Shown here piece by piece: positions 1-12,140 of a stretch of DNA of 64,000 bases (position 1 is its first letter; every line of letters begins with the position of its first letter). Below the pieces are notes generated by a model that worked only from the letters and a program-made list of their open reading frames with translations, was not told the DNA's origin and did no database searches. The position numbers and the translations under genes are program-made. The stretch is from Calophaca sinica (lineage: Eukaryota; Streptophyta; Magnoliopsida; Fabales; Fabaceae), in NCBI GenBank assembly GCA_037113605.1, contig CM073730.1, positions 92,531,082-92,595,081 of the forward strand. Direction: 5' to 3'.

Positions 1-21
1 TCCAAAAACGAATGGAAAATC

Positions 22-342
22 CTATTCATATAGTCCATAAACACAGCTGGCCGCATTTGTCACTCCAAACGGCATCACTAAGTACTCATAATGCCCATAC
101 CTAGTCCTGAACGCTGTTTTGGAGACATCTTCCTCCTTTACGCGAATCTGATGGTAGCCCGACTTCAAGTCTATCTTTGAAAACATCGCCGCTCCACGAA
201 GTTGATCCATCAAGTCGTCAATACGTGGTAACGGATACCGGTTCTTCACAGTAGCCTTGTTGAGTTGACGATAGTCCACGCACAGTCTGGATCGTCCATC
301 CTTCTTCTTGACCAACAACACTGGAGCTCCCCACGGTGACAC
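22..342 (-). pseudogene. Ty3/gypsy reverse transcriptase, N-terminal part
   Basis: The translated block contains the canonical RT fingers and palm motifs in order: SPWGAPVLLVKKKDGR, LCVDYRQLN, YPLPRIDDLMDQL, FSKIDLKSGYHQIRV, KTAFRTRYGHYE and LVMPFGVTNA. The catalytic YxDD box is not in the window. The frame is lost after the NA of TNA, where the family continues with P-A-x-F. A stop separates it from the protease ORF immediately upstream. It would copy element RNA to DNA in virus-like particles if intact. Confidence 0.9.
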
Positions 343-357
343 GCTCGGTCGTATGAA

Positions 358-1206
358 TTACTTTGACTCCAAATGCTCAATCTGGGACTTCAGTTCTTTC
401 ATCTCGGCAGGAGACATCCTGTATGGCGCTTTGGAAATCGGTCCTGTTCCTGGAATCAACTCGATGGAGAACTCGACCTCTCGCACTGGTGGTAACCCTG
501 GCACGTCTTCGGGAAAAACGTCCACAAAGTCACACACCACTGGTACATTCTTCACTTCGATCTGCTGGGAAACTTCTGAACTAGCCAGATACATGTATTC
601 CCTAGTTCCTTCTTTCAAAGAAACTCCAATACGTTCAGCAGAAAGATAATTGGAGACTCCAAGGTCTGGGAAAATTACAGTTTTACGGGCACAGTCCAAG
701 AGGACATGGTGGTGTGACAACCAATCCATCCCGAGGATGACATCTAAGCCCTTAAGAGGCAAACAAACCAAATTGACCACAAACTTTCTACTCTGAATAA
801 CCACTACACAATTAAGACATGCAGTGTTTGTGACTAAGGTTTTAGCAGCTGGGGTTGTAACTACCAATTTGAACGGTAAAGCAGTCACAGTCAAGTTCAA
901 ATGGTTCACACAATCAGAAGAAATAAAGGAATGGGTTGCACCCGAATCAAAGAGGACGGATAAGGATTTACCCTCTATCTCACATTCACCTTGAATAAGG
1001 TCATCAGCTTGTTCTGCTTCCTCGCCACTCATGCAGAAGACTCTGCCTTTAGCTACCTGACGCTTCCCTTTTGCCTTCGCCGCATGCATTGCCGGTTCTG
1101 CTTTAGGTGTGGGACAATCCTTGGCAAAATGTCCTGGCTTCTTGCAGTTGAAACATATATTCTCCTTCTGAGTGCGCAAATACCGCATAATGTCCTGGCC
1201 TTCCAC
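358..1206 (-). pseudogene. Ty3/gypsy gag C-terminus (zinc knuckle) plus aspartic protease
   Basis: Near the N-terminus is a CCHC zinc knuckle (CFNCKKPGHFAKDCP), which binds genomic RNA. The retropepsin active site follows as VLFDSGATHSFIS, then the flap-region motif LKGLDVILGMDWLS. The C-terminal part (FPEDVPGLPPVREVEFSIELIPGT) is the usual linker into RT. The frame stops just before the RT block, where autonomous relatives read through as one polyprotein. Upstream gag in 1207-1676 is frameshifted. Confidence 0.88.
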
Positions 1207-1676
1207 AACGATATCAAATCACCTCGACACCGGTCTGACCTCCACTTCTCGCTCCCTGGGTCATCGGACGATACTGTCCTCTATTATTGTTGTTCCCCTG
1301 AGGTCGATTGTAAGGCTTCTTAAGTTGCTTTCCTTTACGTGCAAATCTCGTCCCATGCCCCGAGGTCTTATTGGTCCACTGGGCGGTCTTCTTCTTGTGG
1401 CTTCTTACTCCTTCTACCTCGACACACGATCTATCGCCTCTTGGAGGTTTCGAATCCTCAATGATACCACCGACTTACGGATATCAAATCTCGGACCTCG
1501 TTGGAACCTCTCACTTAACCATCTTTGGTCACGGTCACTAAATGGATCAAGTACCTTGCCGTTGACTCGTGCTTGGTCGCATACTCGGACACCGCCGAGT
1601 CACCTTTGCCGCAATTGAAGAAACTCCTGCTCCTTCTCACCGTGCGAGATCTGGGAAGTACTTGTCCAAGAACCTT

Positions 1677-2096
1677 TCACGGAAAAGCTCCCGTGTCATC
1701 TCGCGACGTTACGCTATAAATGTTTGCTTCACTCCTTTCCACCAATATTCTGCATCTCCCAAAGAGCGTATAGGTGGCGTAGTCTACCTTTACGTTGTTC
1801 GGGCAATGGAGTGCCTCAAAGATCTTCTCGATCTCTTGCATCCAAAGATCAGCTTTATCTGGATTTGGCTCACCGTAGAACTTCGGTGGGTCATGCTTCC
1901 TAAAGTCTGCCAATCCTCTCGCTTCAGCATTTCGCTCTGCTCGTTGCTGTTGCTGCAAATTCTGCTGTGTCAACGCTGCCGTCTGTTGAGCCATCGCGTT
2001 AGACTGTTGAGTTGCAGCAGCTGATTGCTGAGCCATGGCTGCCGCCATCTCGGTCATAGCTTGAATTGCTCGTTCCATGTCGACGTTCTCGCACAA
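1677..2096 (-). pseudogene. Ty3/gypsy gag N-terminal part
   Basis: Starts with a methionine followed by an Ala/Gln-rich coiled-coil-like stretch (residues about 10-55), then the gag core motif DFRKHDPPKFYGEPNPDKAD and a Trp-containing helix, as in Tekay-type capsid proteins. The frame is lost at about residue 115, and capsid remnants continue in other frames down to 1207. It lies about 270 bp inside the PBS, as expected for gag. Confidence 0.8.
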
Positions 2097-2346
2097 ATTG
2101 CCGTATCCCTACAAGGTGGCATTAGATTCCACAAGGTTCAAAACCTGTCAGAATCTCACAACAAGGATGTGTTAAAACACACTGCTTCAATCAAGAAACA
2201 GTTCAAACAATTTTTCAAGCAATAAGTGCTTCACTTAATCAAACAGCAATCAACATAGTACAATTTAGGTACCCAACACATATATATATATCCCGACACA
2301 GTGACCAGTCCAAATTTCCTATGCACAGCTCGGTCAGAACCGAACT

Positions 2347-2358
2347 GCTCTGATACCA
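2347..2358 (-). promoter_or_regulatory. Primer-binding site (initiator Met tRNA type)
   Basis: The minus strand reads TGGTATCAGAGC four bases inside the LTR edge at 2363, complementary to the 3' end of initiator tRNA-Met as in most plant LTR elements. It fixes the 5' LTR to the right of this point and the element's orientation as minus. Confidence 0.85.
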
Positions 2359-3842
2359 ACATTGTAACGACCCGTTTCCGGACCGCTACCGAGCTCAACT
2401 TACCGAGCTCAATGATCAGTATGCATCCAAACAATTTTTTTTTATACAATCCACTTATCTTTAAGGAGCATCTGAGACATAATTTATTTTAATCAATGCG
2501 GATTGACGAGTCCTCAATTTCTTAGTGAATTTTTAAATCTCAGTTTTGGTGTCACATTTAAGTGATATTGTGCCAGAAATAGCTTTTGAGCTTAGGTTGT
2601 AACGACCCGTTTCCGGACCGCTACCGAGCTCAACTTACCGAGCTCAACTAAACCTGTATGCGATGTGTTTTAAAACGATACTCTTGTGCCCTTTAGAAAA
2701 GTACGGTCTATTATTTTATTTTTTTATAAGACCAGCTCGTGCACATCAGAGTAATTACAGCTTTTCGAAACATGGTGCAACTACGACACAAGACTTAAGT
2801 CCTAAATAACATCACGCAGGTATAACAAGTACATACTTATATATATACAAGATATAAAAAGTGCATACAAAAAGACAGTAATAATGTACAAAGAAAATAC
2901 ACCTAAGGTATGACGACTTCAAGAGAGCAATCATACCCTGGGGGTACTTCCGGCAGACACCCACGCAGGGGGCTGCTCCAAAAGTAAAACCACCAGTCTA
3001 CCCTGTGCTCAAAATGACATCTAGCCCAAACTGGTCACAACCTCTGAACACAAAAAAAACAAAGTACAGTCATCCCAAAAAACATCCAACAAACATAATC
3101 AATCACGACAAATATAGGTCGTCGCCCTGATCCTCGTCGAGCTCCTCCTCGCCATCATCTGCTGTCGAGTTCCCTGCACCCTCGACATCGCCTGGGTAAC
3201 CATCATGGATTGAAGGCACCATAGGAAAGGGTCAACTTCTCAACAATTCAAGATAATCAAGGCATAAAGAAATAAGCCAAACAACAATGTATAACATTCA
3301 CCAAACGTGACTCAACCATCTCACTCTAAACTCGACTCAACTCGCTATCCATTTCCTCTCGACTCGACACTTTTTCCGGAATGCACACGCCGCATCAGTA
3401 TCTTTGGAAAGTCCAGCCAACCTTGGGATCTTCGCTCTCCCTAGGACCAACTCAGTCCCATAGCGTGGACGCTAGAAGTCCCCATAAACGGAAAGAGGAC
3501 CTAGCACCTCTCCGCTATCCGGGTCGCAACTTCAAACGCCAACGACTCGCTAAGCTCTCTCACTCAATGAACAATTCGCCGCATACGATATTCAAAGAGT
3601 TATACGCAAGATATTCAACCGCATATCAAATAAAAAAGAGCAGGCTCAACATGAAGAAACGCAAGTCAACAGGCAATACACAATTCACAACATATATTCA
3701 ATCACATATTAAATACATGCAAAAACTCAATCATATCACAACACTTCAAGCTCGACACAAATCAAGGAATCCATACATAGGAATATAACAATAAAAATCC
3801 TAGAATGTCTAGAAGTGCCCTTACCGAACTCCAAGCTAACGC

Positions 3843-3916
3843 TGCTCGACAACGACCTCAACACGGCTGTCTTCAAACGAGCTCGACAACGACTTCGACA
3901 CGGCTGTCTTCAAACG
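3843..3916. repeat. 37-bp tandem duplication inside solo LTR B1
   Basis: Two adjacent copies of a 37-bp unit beginning GCTCGACAACGAC and ending CTTCAAACGA lie at about 3843-3879 and 3880-3916, and the start of a third copy follows. The copies differ at only a few positions. The unit is GC-rich compared with the surrounding LTR. Confidence 0.8.
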
Positions 3917-4984
3917 AGCTCGACAATGACTTCTCTCACTCGATCTCGACACGGACGGCTCTCAGTCAACCTCGGTTTCATGTTCTCGTACACCCTGATC
4001 TCCTTGCAGCACGATCTCGGAAATTACACTGCCTAATACGAGCACAACTTAGTTCTATCTATGGGTTCTAATAACACTTAGCTCTCATTATCCCAATCTT
4101 AACCACAACCCAAGTAAACATTAAAACTCAAGAACTTAAACAAATACAACCAGAATTCAAACATTACAAAATAACTCCTTTTCTCTAAAATTTTATTAAA
4201 AACTTCTTTCATACATCACCAGACAAAACCATTTTTCCTCTAACACAAAGTTAGGGTTTTCGATCAAAAGTTCATGAAAAAGGTTATATGATTCTATAAC
4301 AAATAAATCAACAACAAACATCAACAAGAAGCAACGTACAACAAACTAAAACAAGAAATCAAAACAAACCAAATAGGGAGGGTTTTGGGCACTGCCTATT
4401 GCAGAAAACAGAGAAAGCAATTTGTTTTACAAGCTCAAATAATTGGTTAGAAAGGTAGGTCATGTCATGAAAAAGAAAACCTATCAATATGACCTGATTT
4501 GGAAGCATAAAAACTAGCTAAAATGGAGAGAAGAAGTGGCGCTAAACAGTAGCATGAAGGAAGAGAAAATTCTGTTTTTCATACCCCAAATGATGGTCGA
4601 GATGGTGATATATGTCGAGAAGATGATAAGAAACAAGGTTGATGAAGAAAGTTTATGCAGAAGCTCAATGAAACTCGAGGTTCTTCAATGGAAGTTTGGA
4701 GAAGAGGAAATTTAGAGAAGAAGAAAAAAGAAGAAACTGGAAAGTGAGTGTTTAAGGCGGCTAAGCGTGATATTTATCTACAGCTGGTGGAAAACAAACA
4801 GTTTGGTCTTATCTCCCTTAAATATCTCCTAAACAATAATTAATTACAAGAAAACCATTTTAAATGAATTTATCTTTCATAAAACCACAAATAAGCGACA
4901 CCTAGATTTTAAAGTAAGATATTAATCCAAACAACAAGATATACTAATTAACGCTAAATAATATTCGTAAAAATACGAGTGTTA

Positions 4985-5135
4985 TCATCTCGACACGATG
5001 TCGACCAGGATGCTCGTGCAAGCGTCTCCTCAGCTTGTCATACGACCTCGGCATACGATCTCGGCACGGGGTCTCGACAGGAGGTCTCGACGCGAGGTCT
5101 CGATACGATGTCCTAATACGAGGTCGATCTCGTCC
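4985..5135. repeat. Imperfect short repeats (TCTCGAC/ACGAGGTC type) at the 5' end of LTR B1
   Basis: About 150 bp contains repeated variants of GGTCTCGACNCGAGG and CTCGACACGATG with a loose 18-20 bp period. The homologous end of B2 (42690-42900, plus strand) has the same composition with diverged units, so this is a feature of the family's U3 region. Confidence 0.65.
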
Positions 5136-7975
5136 TCAGGTGTTACATAGGTCGTTGGAACCCTAGTTGTGCTAAATAAGGCATTAGGGGAATTCCCAGG
5201 AAAGAGAGGCGGTGCGAACACTCTTAATTACCAAGTCTTTCCTAGCCAGAATTTTCCCAGACGCATCATTCAACTCAACCATTTTCGCAAATTTTACTCA
5301 AGTTCTTTTTCTACTATGGTTCCATTGAAAAATTCTTTGTAAGCTTTGGCTAGTTTTACTAAAATCCTCACGCTTACTTTTAAGTCAAAATGCCCCTCGA
5401 TATTTCTTTTATGAAACCTTTTCTCGGCTTATGGAATCGCATCGGATTTACTGTTTGTAAATCGTCAAACCAATAACAGTAGATCGTCGTATTGTTAATT
5501 AATCCATCATCATTGACCTTATTTATGCATACTTTAATCAATTCCAAGTTCAAATCAAAAACATTCATAATTGATTTAAGACATAAAATCCAAATCATTG
5601 TTGCCACACGGGGCCAAAAACATGCTATAATATCTCTATAACACATAGTAATACTACAAGTACTACCACACAATTAACAATCAATCAAACCACTCAACAA
5701 ACAAGGCGAAAAGCCCAAACTCATTATGTAAGAATTTCCCTTACCTTGGGCGCTTTAACAATCCAAGCAAGACAATTCCAAACTATCGTCAAGTCGAACC
5801 TCGTGCGGACCTTAAGCACGAACCTTAACAACACAAACTTAATGCAATTAGAACCCGAAAATACAAGTCTTAACACCCTAGGACAGTCACGGTTTGGGTC
5901 CCTAGAAGGCCTAAGAATTACTCACTTAATCCCATTTGAATCGCACCTAGTCATATGTCATGAATCAAGTCAAAGTTATGCAAGTTTCGAAACTTTTTCA
6001 AACACTACACACTTAGAAAAATACCTAACCAAAAATTTTACCAATTGGAATAGTGTTTTACCACTTTGAATAGTATTTTCTCAACTTTGAACCACTTTTT
6101 AAAACACTAAAACATGTCACCAAATTTTAGAAACAACTTCATTACAAGTTCAAAACAATTATTGAAACATAAACCAAATCTTTTCCCAAAATCAAACTTT
6201 TTTGAAATGTTTTGCCAAACCAAATTCTTAATCAACTTTTACAATATTTTAGAGACATAAAACAACTTAAAAGAACGTTTAAGAATAACGTAAGGGCCAC
6301 AGTTTTGGTGCCCTAAAACATCCCCAAAATTTTCAATTTTTCATAACATCTAACATACTTTAAAATCAAGTTAAAACATCCCCCAAAACCATCTTAGAGG
6401 CCACGGTTTCTAGCCCTCTAAACAACCAAATTTATTGTTCCAAAACTTTGTAAAACATGCTTATATGACAAGTTTTCAAACATACTACTCAAAACCCTCC
6501 AAGAACTAACTCCAAATCAAAAAATAAGCCAATATCAAGCCCCCAACAGCCCTATAAATTCGACCAGAACCAAGAGTTGAAGTTTTCAAATTTTAAAAAC
6601 ACTAAACAAGCTTAATCATGGAGGAAAACGATGGATCTAAAGATTAATCAAGCTAATACATCAAGATCTAACAATTTCTAAACAAAACAACACTAAAACT
6701 TTGAAGAACTCTTCCATAGCAGCCAAGAGGAAAATAACATGGGTTAGGAGGCTTACCAAGAAGTCTAGGGATGGTTGATCAAGAATCAAGAACAAAGGAA
6801 TGAAGTTTGCACTCAAAAACACTAAGTTTTTCAAGATTTCTCACACTTTCTCTCTCTAGAATTTTCTCCACCAAGCATAAATGGAAAAATTATGAAGGGG
6901 CTGATCTCCTATTTATAGAGATCTCAAGGGACAAGAAAGAGATAAAAATTGTTCATTCAGTTGGATCTTAACCATTTAGTTACAAACTAACTAGGTAACC
7001 TAACTACCATTCACACCTAAGCCAATCAAAACCTTCCATTTGCCCAACATGGGTCCCAAGCATGTGTCTTGGCTCCCATTGGTCTAAAGTGGTCGACATC
7101 CCCCTAAAAAAATCAAAGGGTTTCGCTTCGGCGTGTTATCGATCAACCGGGTGCGCAGTATTCCACGTCTATTAGGGTTTTTGTACCAAAAACTCTAAAA
7201 ATAAATCTAATAAATTATTCTATAATCAAAAATTATTAATCAACCAAAATGTCCCCAAAAATATTAGAAGTATTTCTATGAATGTTGTTTTCTCGATTTA
7301 CGAGCTAAAATGCTACCGTAATGCAGTTCTGGGCGTAGACAATACACTAATTATTTTCTGATGCCCAAAAATTCCAGAAAAATTATCAATAAATCCTAAA
7401 TATTGGAAAATGCTAAGATCTAAAATTTTATAAAATTTGGATCACGTTTGAGCATGTTTCAGTTTGAAACTCACCCAATAGCCTAGTTACGGCAAAATTC
7501 AACAGAACTCTCGCAGCGTAATAAAAACTGTAAATTAGTGAGGATCAATAATTTCAATTTCTCTTGTCATCTAGATATTATTCAAACAATAAAATCATCA
7601 ATATAAAAATCATAAAATAAAAGTCATATTAAATATGATATAAAACAGACAATTTGACAATTAACTAAACATTGAAAATCCAAACTGTGACTTATAAATA
7701 TCTATTAAGTCCTAAAAATTATTTCTCCTTCAATAAAATATTTTTCTTTAATCAAACAATAATTTTTCACATTTTTCAAGCTTAATTCATATTAAAAACA
7801 GTATACGTCTACACTGTCTCTTAATCTGAATTAATTACTAAAACAGTAAATTATTTACAATAAATCTTTGTAGTTCTTCGTACTTTTAACAAACCATTAA
7901 GGTGATCAATCGCTACGATTTATTTTCAAGTAGTTGGAACTGTAAAATAAATTTCATAAAAATTGGGATGTTACA

Positions 7976-8750
7976 TTACCACCCTCCTTAAAAAAAATTC
8001 GTCCCCGAAAATTCACTTATAAGCCAAAACAAAATCAGAAATTTGAAAAAAATCATAACTTAATACTAAAAACATATCATAAATATCTGAAGATTAATAC
8101 AACATGGTAATTATTACACTCAAACCGTCAAGCACCAAAGCATACATTTTATTCATATATTGTAACATTTTAAAACACTACATCTTCGACTCAACATTCA
8201 CAAAACACAATGATAAGCTCCCACACGGAAGAAGTCTTTGCAAACGACGCTTTATTCCAAACTACGATCTCTACTCATCCACGATCACAAACACGGTCAC
8301 GACAGCTCCTAAGCCACGACCACACGCTAAACACCAACCAAACATCACACTCACAAAACACTCAAACAAACGTGGTCCTAACACAAAAACCAACATCAAA
8401 TCTCTTTTCTTTTAAAAACATCTAACTTCTAAAATACCACAAAACAAGACTCCATTTGCATAAAACGCAACTTGATCTCTTCAAGACTTAACCTTCTCAA
8501 GAACACTATGATTCTTTTGAGACTAGGTTTGTCATTGTCTCAAAATCATCAAGACATACTTAAATCAAAAGCTAAAACTTACAGCAAAATTTTATGTCAT
8601 CAAAATATACTTGGATCAAAATTAACACTTTCCCTAAAAGCTTTTAAACATCAACAACAACAAAATCACTAAGAACCTATTATTAGAACTTGAAATCCTT
8701 TTCGTTTTCTCAAAGAACCTATTATTATTTCCTTCAATGAATTATAAGTA
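7976..8750 (-). mobile_element. 3' internal remnant of an A-type gypsy element with polypurine tract
   Basis: On the minus strand the sequence next to the LTR edge reads CGGGGACGAAT then TTTTTAAGGAGGGTGGTAA, a polypurine tract directly followed by TGTAAC. That is the normal 3' end of an internal region just before a 3' LTR. The rest, to about 8750, looks like non-coding 3' sequence. No integrase or chromodomain is seen before unrelated AT-rich DNA begins, so the internal region is truncated. The right border is approximate. Confidence 0.6.
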
Positions 8751-8825
8751 ATAATAAAATAATTGCGTCAACAGATACCTCAAATATTTCATGTCAACAC
8801 TTTAGTAACAATATATTATTAAATA

Positions 8826-9116
8826 CTCCCTCCATTTCATATTGACTAACATTTAAAGTTTTTTCACAAGGATTTATATATACAATAAATAACTTGATAA
8901 GTGAAATAATTTTACTTAAATTGTCCTTGTTAACTATTGGAGTATTAACAATTGTCATAAATGCATAATGGAGTATGATGGTTTCAAGGTGATGTATATA
9001 GTATTTATTTATGGTTAAAATTGGGAGAAAAATAATGTTACAATTAAACAACAAAATGACAGTCAATATGAATTTTTTACTTTTGTAAAACAACAGCCCA
9101 TTAGAAATGGAAGGAG
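8826..9116. mobile_element. Stowaway-type MITE
   Basis: Termini CTCCCTCCATTTC (8826) and GAAATGGAAGGAG (ending 9116) form a nearly perfect inverted repeat and are flanked by TA dinucleotides (8824-8825 and 9117-9118), the Tc1/mariner target duplication. It is about 291 bp and non-coding. The inner ends ATATTGAC and GTCAATAT also pair, but about 35 bp intervene on the right side, suggesting a small internal insertion. Confidence 0.85.
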
Positions 9117-9118
9117 TA

Positions 9119-9751
9119 TTAAATATTAAATATTAAATAGTTCCCACAAATATTAAATATTAAATACAAATTGCCTTAAGAACATAATTAAAAAGAAAAA
9201 TGATAAAATTACTTGATAAGGATATGAATTATTAATGATATCTTGTGAATAAAACAAATGAAAATATAAGTTTATAATTTATTAAATATATTTTTAATGC
9301 AGTTAAATTTGAATTATTAAGATTATATTATTAACTTAAATTTCATATTATTAAATACTAATTATTGTGTGTGAAGAATATATTAATTTTAGGTAAATAT
9401 TGATATTTTAAAATATAAAAAAAAAGTTTTACATAATATTAGTATTTTCTAAATTTTAAATATAATATTTTTATTTACCAAAATCACATTTTTACAATTC
9501 AATGGTTTCCTCTCAATTTAGTAAGTTTGAAAACATTGAACTTGGTGGCTATAGTCAAATGTTTTTATATTTATTTATTTATTCATTAAAATGGTGTGAC
9601 ACTCTTACACGATATTTAATTTTGGAAATTTGAATAAAGAAAGGGATACAGATAACCTGGATTGAAATAATCAACCTATTTTCCCAGTGTTTAATTGGTT
9701 CTCTTGATAATAGATTTTTATTTCTTTTAATTCTATGTCTTTTAAAACTAA

Positions 9752-9782
<31 letters not shown>

Positions 9783-10774
9783 GAGAATATTAGTAATTAT
9801 TGTAATATGAAAAGTAAAATATAAATACAGATTATAGATATAATTAAAAAAATATAGAAAAGTAAAAATTATACATATTGTAAATAGAAAATTATAGTCA
9901 TAATAAATGATAAAATAGGTGAAAAAAAATTAAATTAATAATTATTTCTAATTGAATTTAATATGCACAATATTTTTTAAAGCCTGGGGTAAATAATTTT
10001 TTAAGCCAAATTCATTACTAATAATTAGATTAAATGCCTATATATATTTTTCCAAACATTCTTAAATCGATTAATGATATAAAACTCACTTATTGGTGTA
10101 TAAAAATATTCAACTACCAACAATTATTTTTGCTTATTGTCCTTGTTGAGATTCCCCAATGATTAAGGATATGGATAAAATAGTTCTTATTAGGGTTGGA
10201 CAATTCTAATTTCTTGAGTTAACTTCTGAGATTGAGTTATACTCAAATTCTAAAATGGTATTAGAACTTTGATCTTATATCATGCCACCAGCAAATATCC
10301 AATGAAATAAAATTGACACCGCCTCAGAAAGGCATGATATCTAAAGTAAGATAAAAATTAAATTTGACATTAAATTTTAATTCTGAAACTATTTTATGAT
10401 GAGGATATATAATGGCATGCATGCATATATTATAAGTCTTATCATTGTGCAATTGAAACTTACTTTTACACGTATTATGTCTATACGTATCTATGTATAT
10501 AAATATTAAATACTCATATAAGAAAACATATCATTACCATTTCTTAGAAACAGAAAGTAAAATTATATTTAAAGTGCATAAAATTCATCGTATGAAATTG
10601 TGTTATTAGTATATGAGGAAGATACCAGAAGTAAAATATAATTTACCTGATAGATCATCCCATATAAAATCAAGACCCTGTAATCCAGTCTTAACTTCCT
10701 ACAAATTTTACGACCCCAATATAGATGTTCCATATTTCGCATATTCACTAATGATGGCAATGCATTAAGAAGCG
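9119..10774. other. AT-rich intergenic DNA, no gene seen
   Basis: Very AT-rich with many stops in all frames. It holds short ATTAAATATTAAAT repeats at about 9118-9170, a TA microsatellite at about 9749-9776, and nothing I can recognise as coding. A short minus-strand ORF at 10569-10730 has Leu/Asn-rich, LRR-like spacing and a possible splice donor but no clear family. Confidence 0.6.
9749..9776. repeat. (TA)n microsatellite
   Basis: An uninterrupted run of about 14 TA units. Confidence 0.9.
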
Positions 10775-10779
10775 ATAAT

Positions 10780-12124
10780 TGAACGTGGCAAAAACACAAG
10801 AAAGGGAGGGTTTGAATTGAGTTTTATAAATCTTTTCGTAAAGCTTGTGTATTTTTGAAAACCTTTTTAAAACAACTCTTTAACAAACTAACAACGTAAA
10901 ATATGAAAAGAGAAGAGAAGTGCAGGACATCGTGATTTATACTAGTTCACTATCACCTGAAAGCTACCTTTAGTCCCTTCAACACACTTGAAGGATTTTC
11001 CACTATAATCAACCTGATTACACTTGAGAGTATACTACTGCCAAACTGACTGTACTCACAACTTCTTAGAACGACTTAGTACAGTCAAGTCTCTAAGGAA
11101 TACAGCCACTACTGGGCTAAATACAAAGTTCAAAAGTAGTTTGAAATAACAACAATAACTCTCAGCAGAGAGGATTTACAATGAAAACTTAAGCACAAAG
11201 AATAGCTTTCTAACAGAAAGAATAAAACATTTAAGTGCTTGTTCAAATTTGATCTCAGAGACTTGGAATGATTTCTTGGTTGCTCACTACATTAACCTAC
11301 TTCAGTGAATGAAGTAAGGTATATATAGCTAGGGTTGTGAATAGTGCCGTTGTGACCTAACAGCTCTTTCACCAATGGACAAAACTTCAGATCCGTTTTT
11401 TGTGGCTTTTAGCAAGTCACGTCGCTTTCAACTCTGCTCTTGCATACTGACACAGCAGACAATAGCAGGATCATATCCCTTCTGATCTTTTTGAATTTGA
11501 GACACTTCCAAAGCAAGTTTTCTGATGATTATATCCGTTGACATTCTCTTTGGCCTTTGATTCCTCGTACATTAAAATACTCATCAATGAGGTCTTTTTA
11601 ATACTTGAAGTAGCCATTAATGAACTCTCAGTTTGATTTCCAATCAGAGCATTTACCAAACAGATGATGCTTGGCATTGAGATCCTCTGTTCACCAGAGT
11701 GAGGTTGAATTGGAGGCAAGATTTTCATTACCGAACTGATTGGCCTTTCATATAAATGAGTCATATAGTAACGGACGAAGGTTTCCACTGTGTAGTCTAA
11801 TCAAAGCAAGGTCTATCTGACCGTTGACTACCATCAGAGCGTTGACCTTATCAGAGCATTGACTACTATCAGAGCATGATCTTTGGAGTGAGGCTATTAA
11901 ACGATGACGTCATAAGCACTTTCCGGACGATCAATGCCAGACTCAGACAAATGAAACGGAGGGTGAATTGCACACTTAGGCATAGTCTATTGAGACATTT
12001 CATTCTGATGAACAGTGACTTCTGCACACTAACAAACACATCAGAGGATAAATTATTTTATTAATTATTTGTTATCATCAAAACAATTAAAGGTCATTGT
12101 TTCTGAATCCACTTGATTCCAACA
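10780..12124 (-). repeat. 3' LTR of the Sirevirus-type element
   Basis: 1345 bp, with TGTTGGAATCAAG at its right edge on the minus strand and CACGTTCA at the left. It shares long stretches with the 20518-21867 block. The polypurine tract abuts it at 12125. Confidence 0.93.
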
Positions 12125-12140
12125 ATCTCCCCCTTTTTGA
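12125..12140 (-). promoter_or_regulatory. Polypurine tract
   Basis: The minus strand reads AAAAAGGGGGAGAT directly before the 3' LTR, the usual Sirevirus plus-strand primer site. A second purine run (AAAAGGGGGAG) lies near 12525-12535. Confidence 0.85.

Larger units (their letters stand above)
1..2362 (-). mobile_element. Ty3/gypsy (Tekay-like) internal region, 5' part, runs off the left edge
   Basis: On the minus strand this stretch reads primer-binding site, gag, zinc knuckle, protease and the start of reverse transcriptase, the Ty3/gypsy order. The rest of pol lies beyond the left end. Reading frames are broken between gag blocks (about 1207-1676) and by a stop near 343-357, so the copy is not autonomous. 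Its 5' LTR is the block that starts at 2363. Assignment to the Tekay/Del chromovirus lineage is inference from the glutamine-rich gag, the Met-type PBS and the long LTR; the chromodomain that would prove it is outside the window. Confidence 0.85.
2598..5147 (-). repeat. Solo LTR B1 (gypsy) with TSD TAGGT
   Basis: A 2550-bp block begins TGTAACACCTGAGG (minus strand, at 5147) and ends GGTCGTTACA (at 2598). It is flanked on both sides by TAGGT (2593-2597 and 5148-5152), a perfect 5-bp target duplication, with no internal element sequence; this is the mark of LTR-LTR recombination. It belongs to the same family as B2 at 42665-45318, sharing both termini and blocks such as the stretch with AAAACACATC near the 3' end. 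It is rich in TCGAC/TCGAG motifs. A weak TATA-like site lies at 4769-4778. Confidence 0.9.
2363..7975 (-). repeat. Long LTR 'A' of a Tekay-like gypsy element, interrupted by solo LTR B1
   Basis: The minus strand starts TGTAACATCCC at 7975 and ends CGGGTCGTTACA at 2363, with TGTAAC/GTTACA ends. Removing solo LTR B1 and one copy of its TSD leaves about 3058 bp. A TATA-like box (CTATAAATAG on the minus strand, 6909-6918) is a good U3 promoter candidate. No other LTR boundary is visible in 5153-7975, which is why I treat it as one LTR. The left side carries a PBS and gag; the right side carries a polypurine tract, so the two flanks come from opposite ends of an element. Confidence 0.65.

Noticed and set aside
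2598..5147. Reading LTR B1 as the 5' LTR of the left-edge gypsy element
   Set aside because: It has its own perfect TAGGT duplication on both sides, and the PBS is next to the LTR edge at 2363 instead.
5746..6069. 107-codon plus-strand ORF
   Set aside because: Lies inside LTR A on the strand opposite to the element and shows no domain; chance ORF.
8104..8672. Overlapping plus-strand ORFs of 66-103 codons
   Set aside because: Antisense to the 3' internal remnant of a gypsy element; low-complexity Thr/Ser/Asn-rich translations.
10569..10799. Minus-strand 76-codon ORF with LRR-like spacing and a possible splice donor
   Set aside because: No recognisable domain, partly overlaps the Sirevirus LTR edge, and joining across the element gives no coding sequence.
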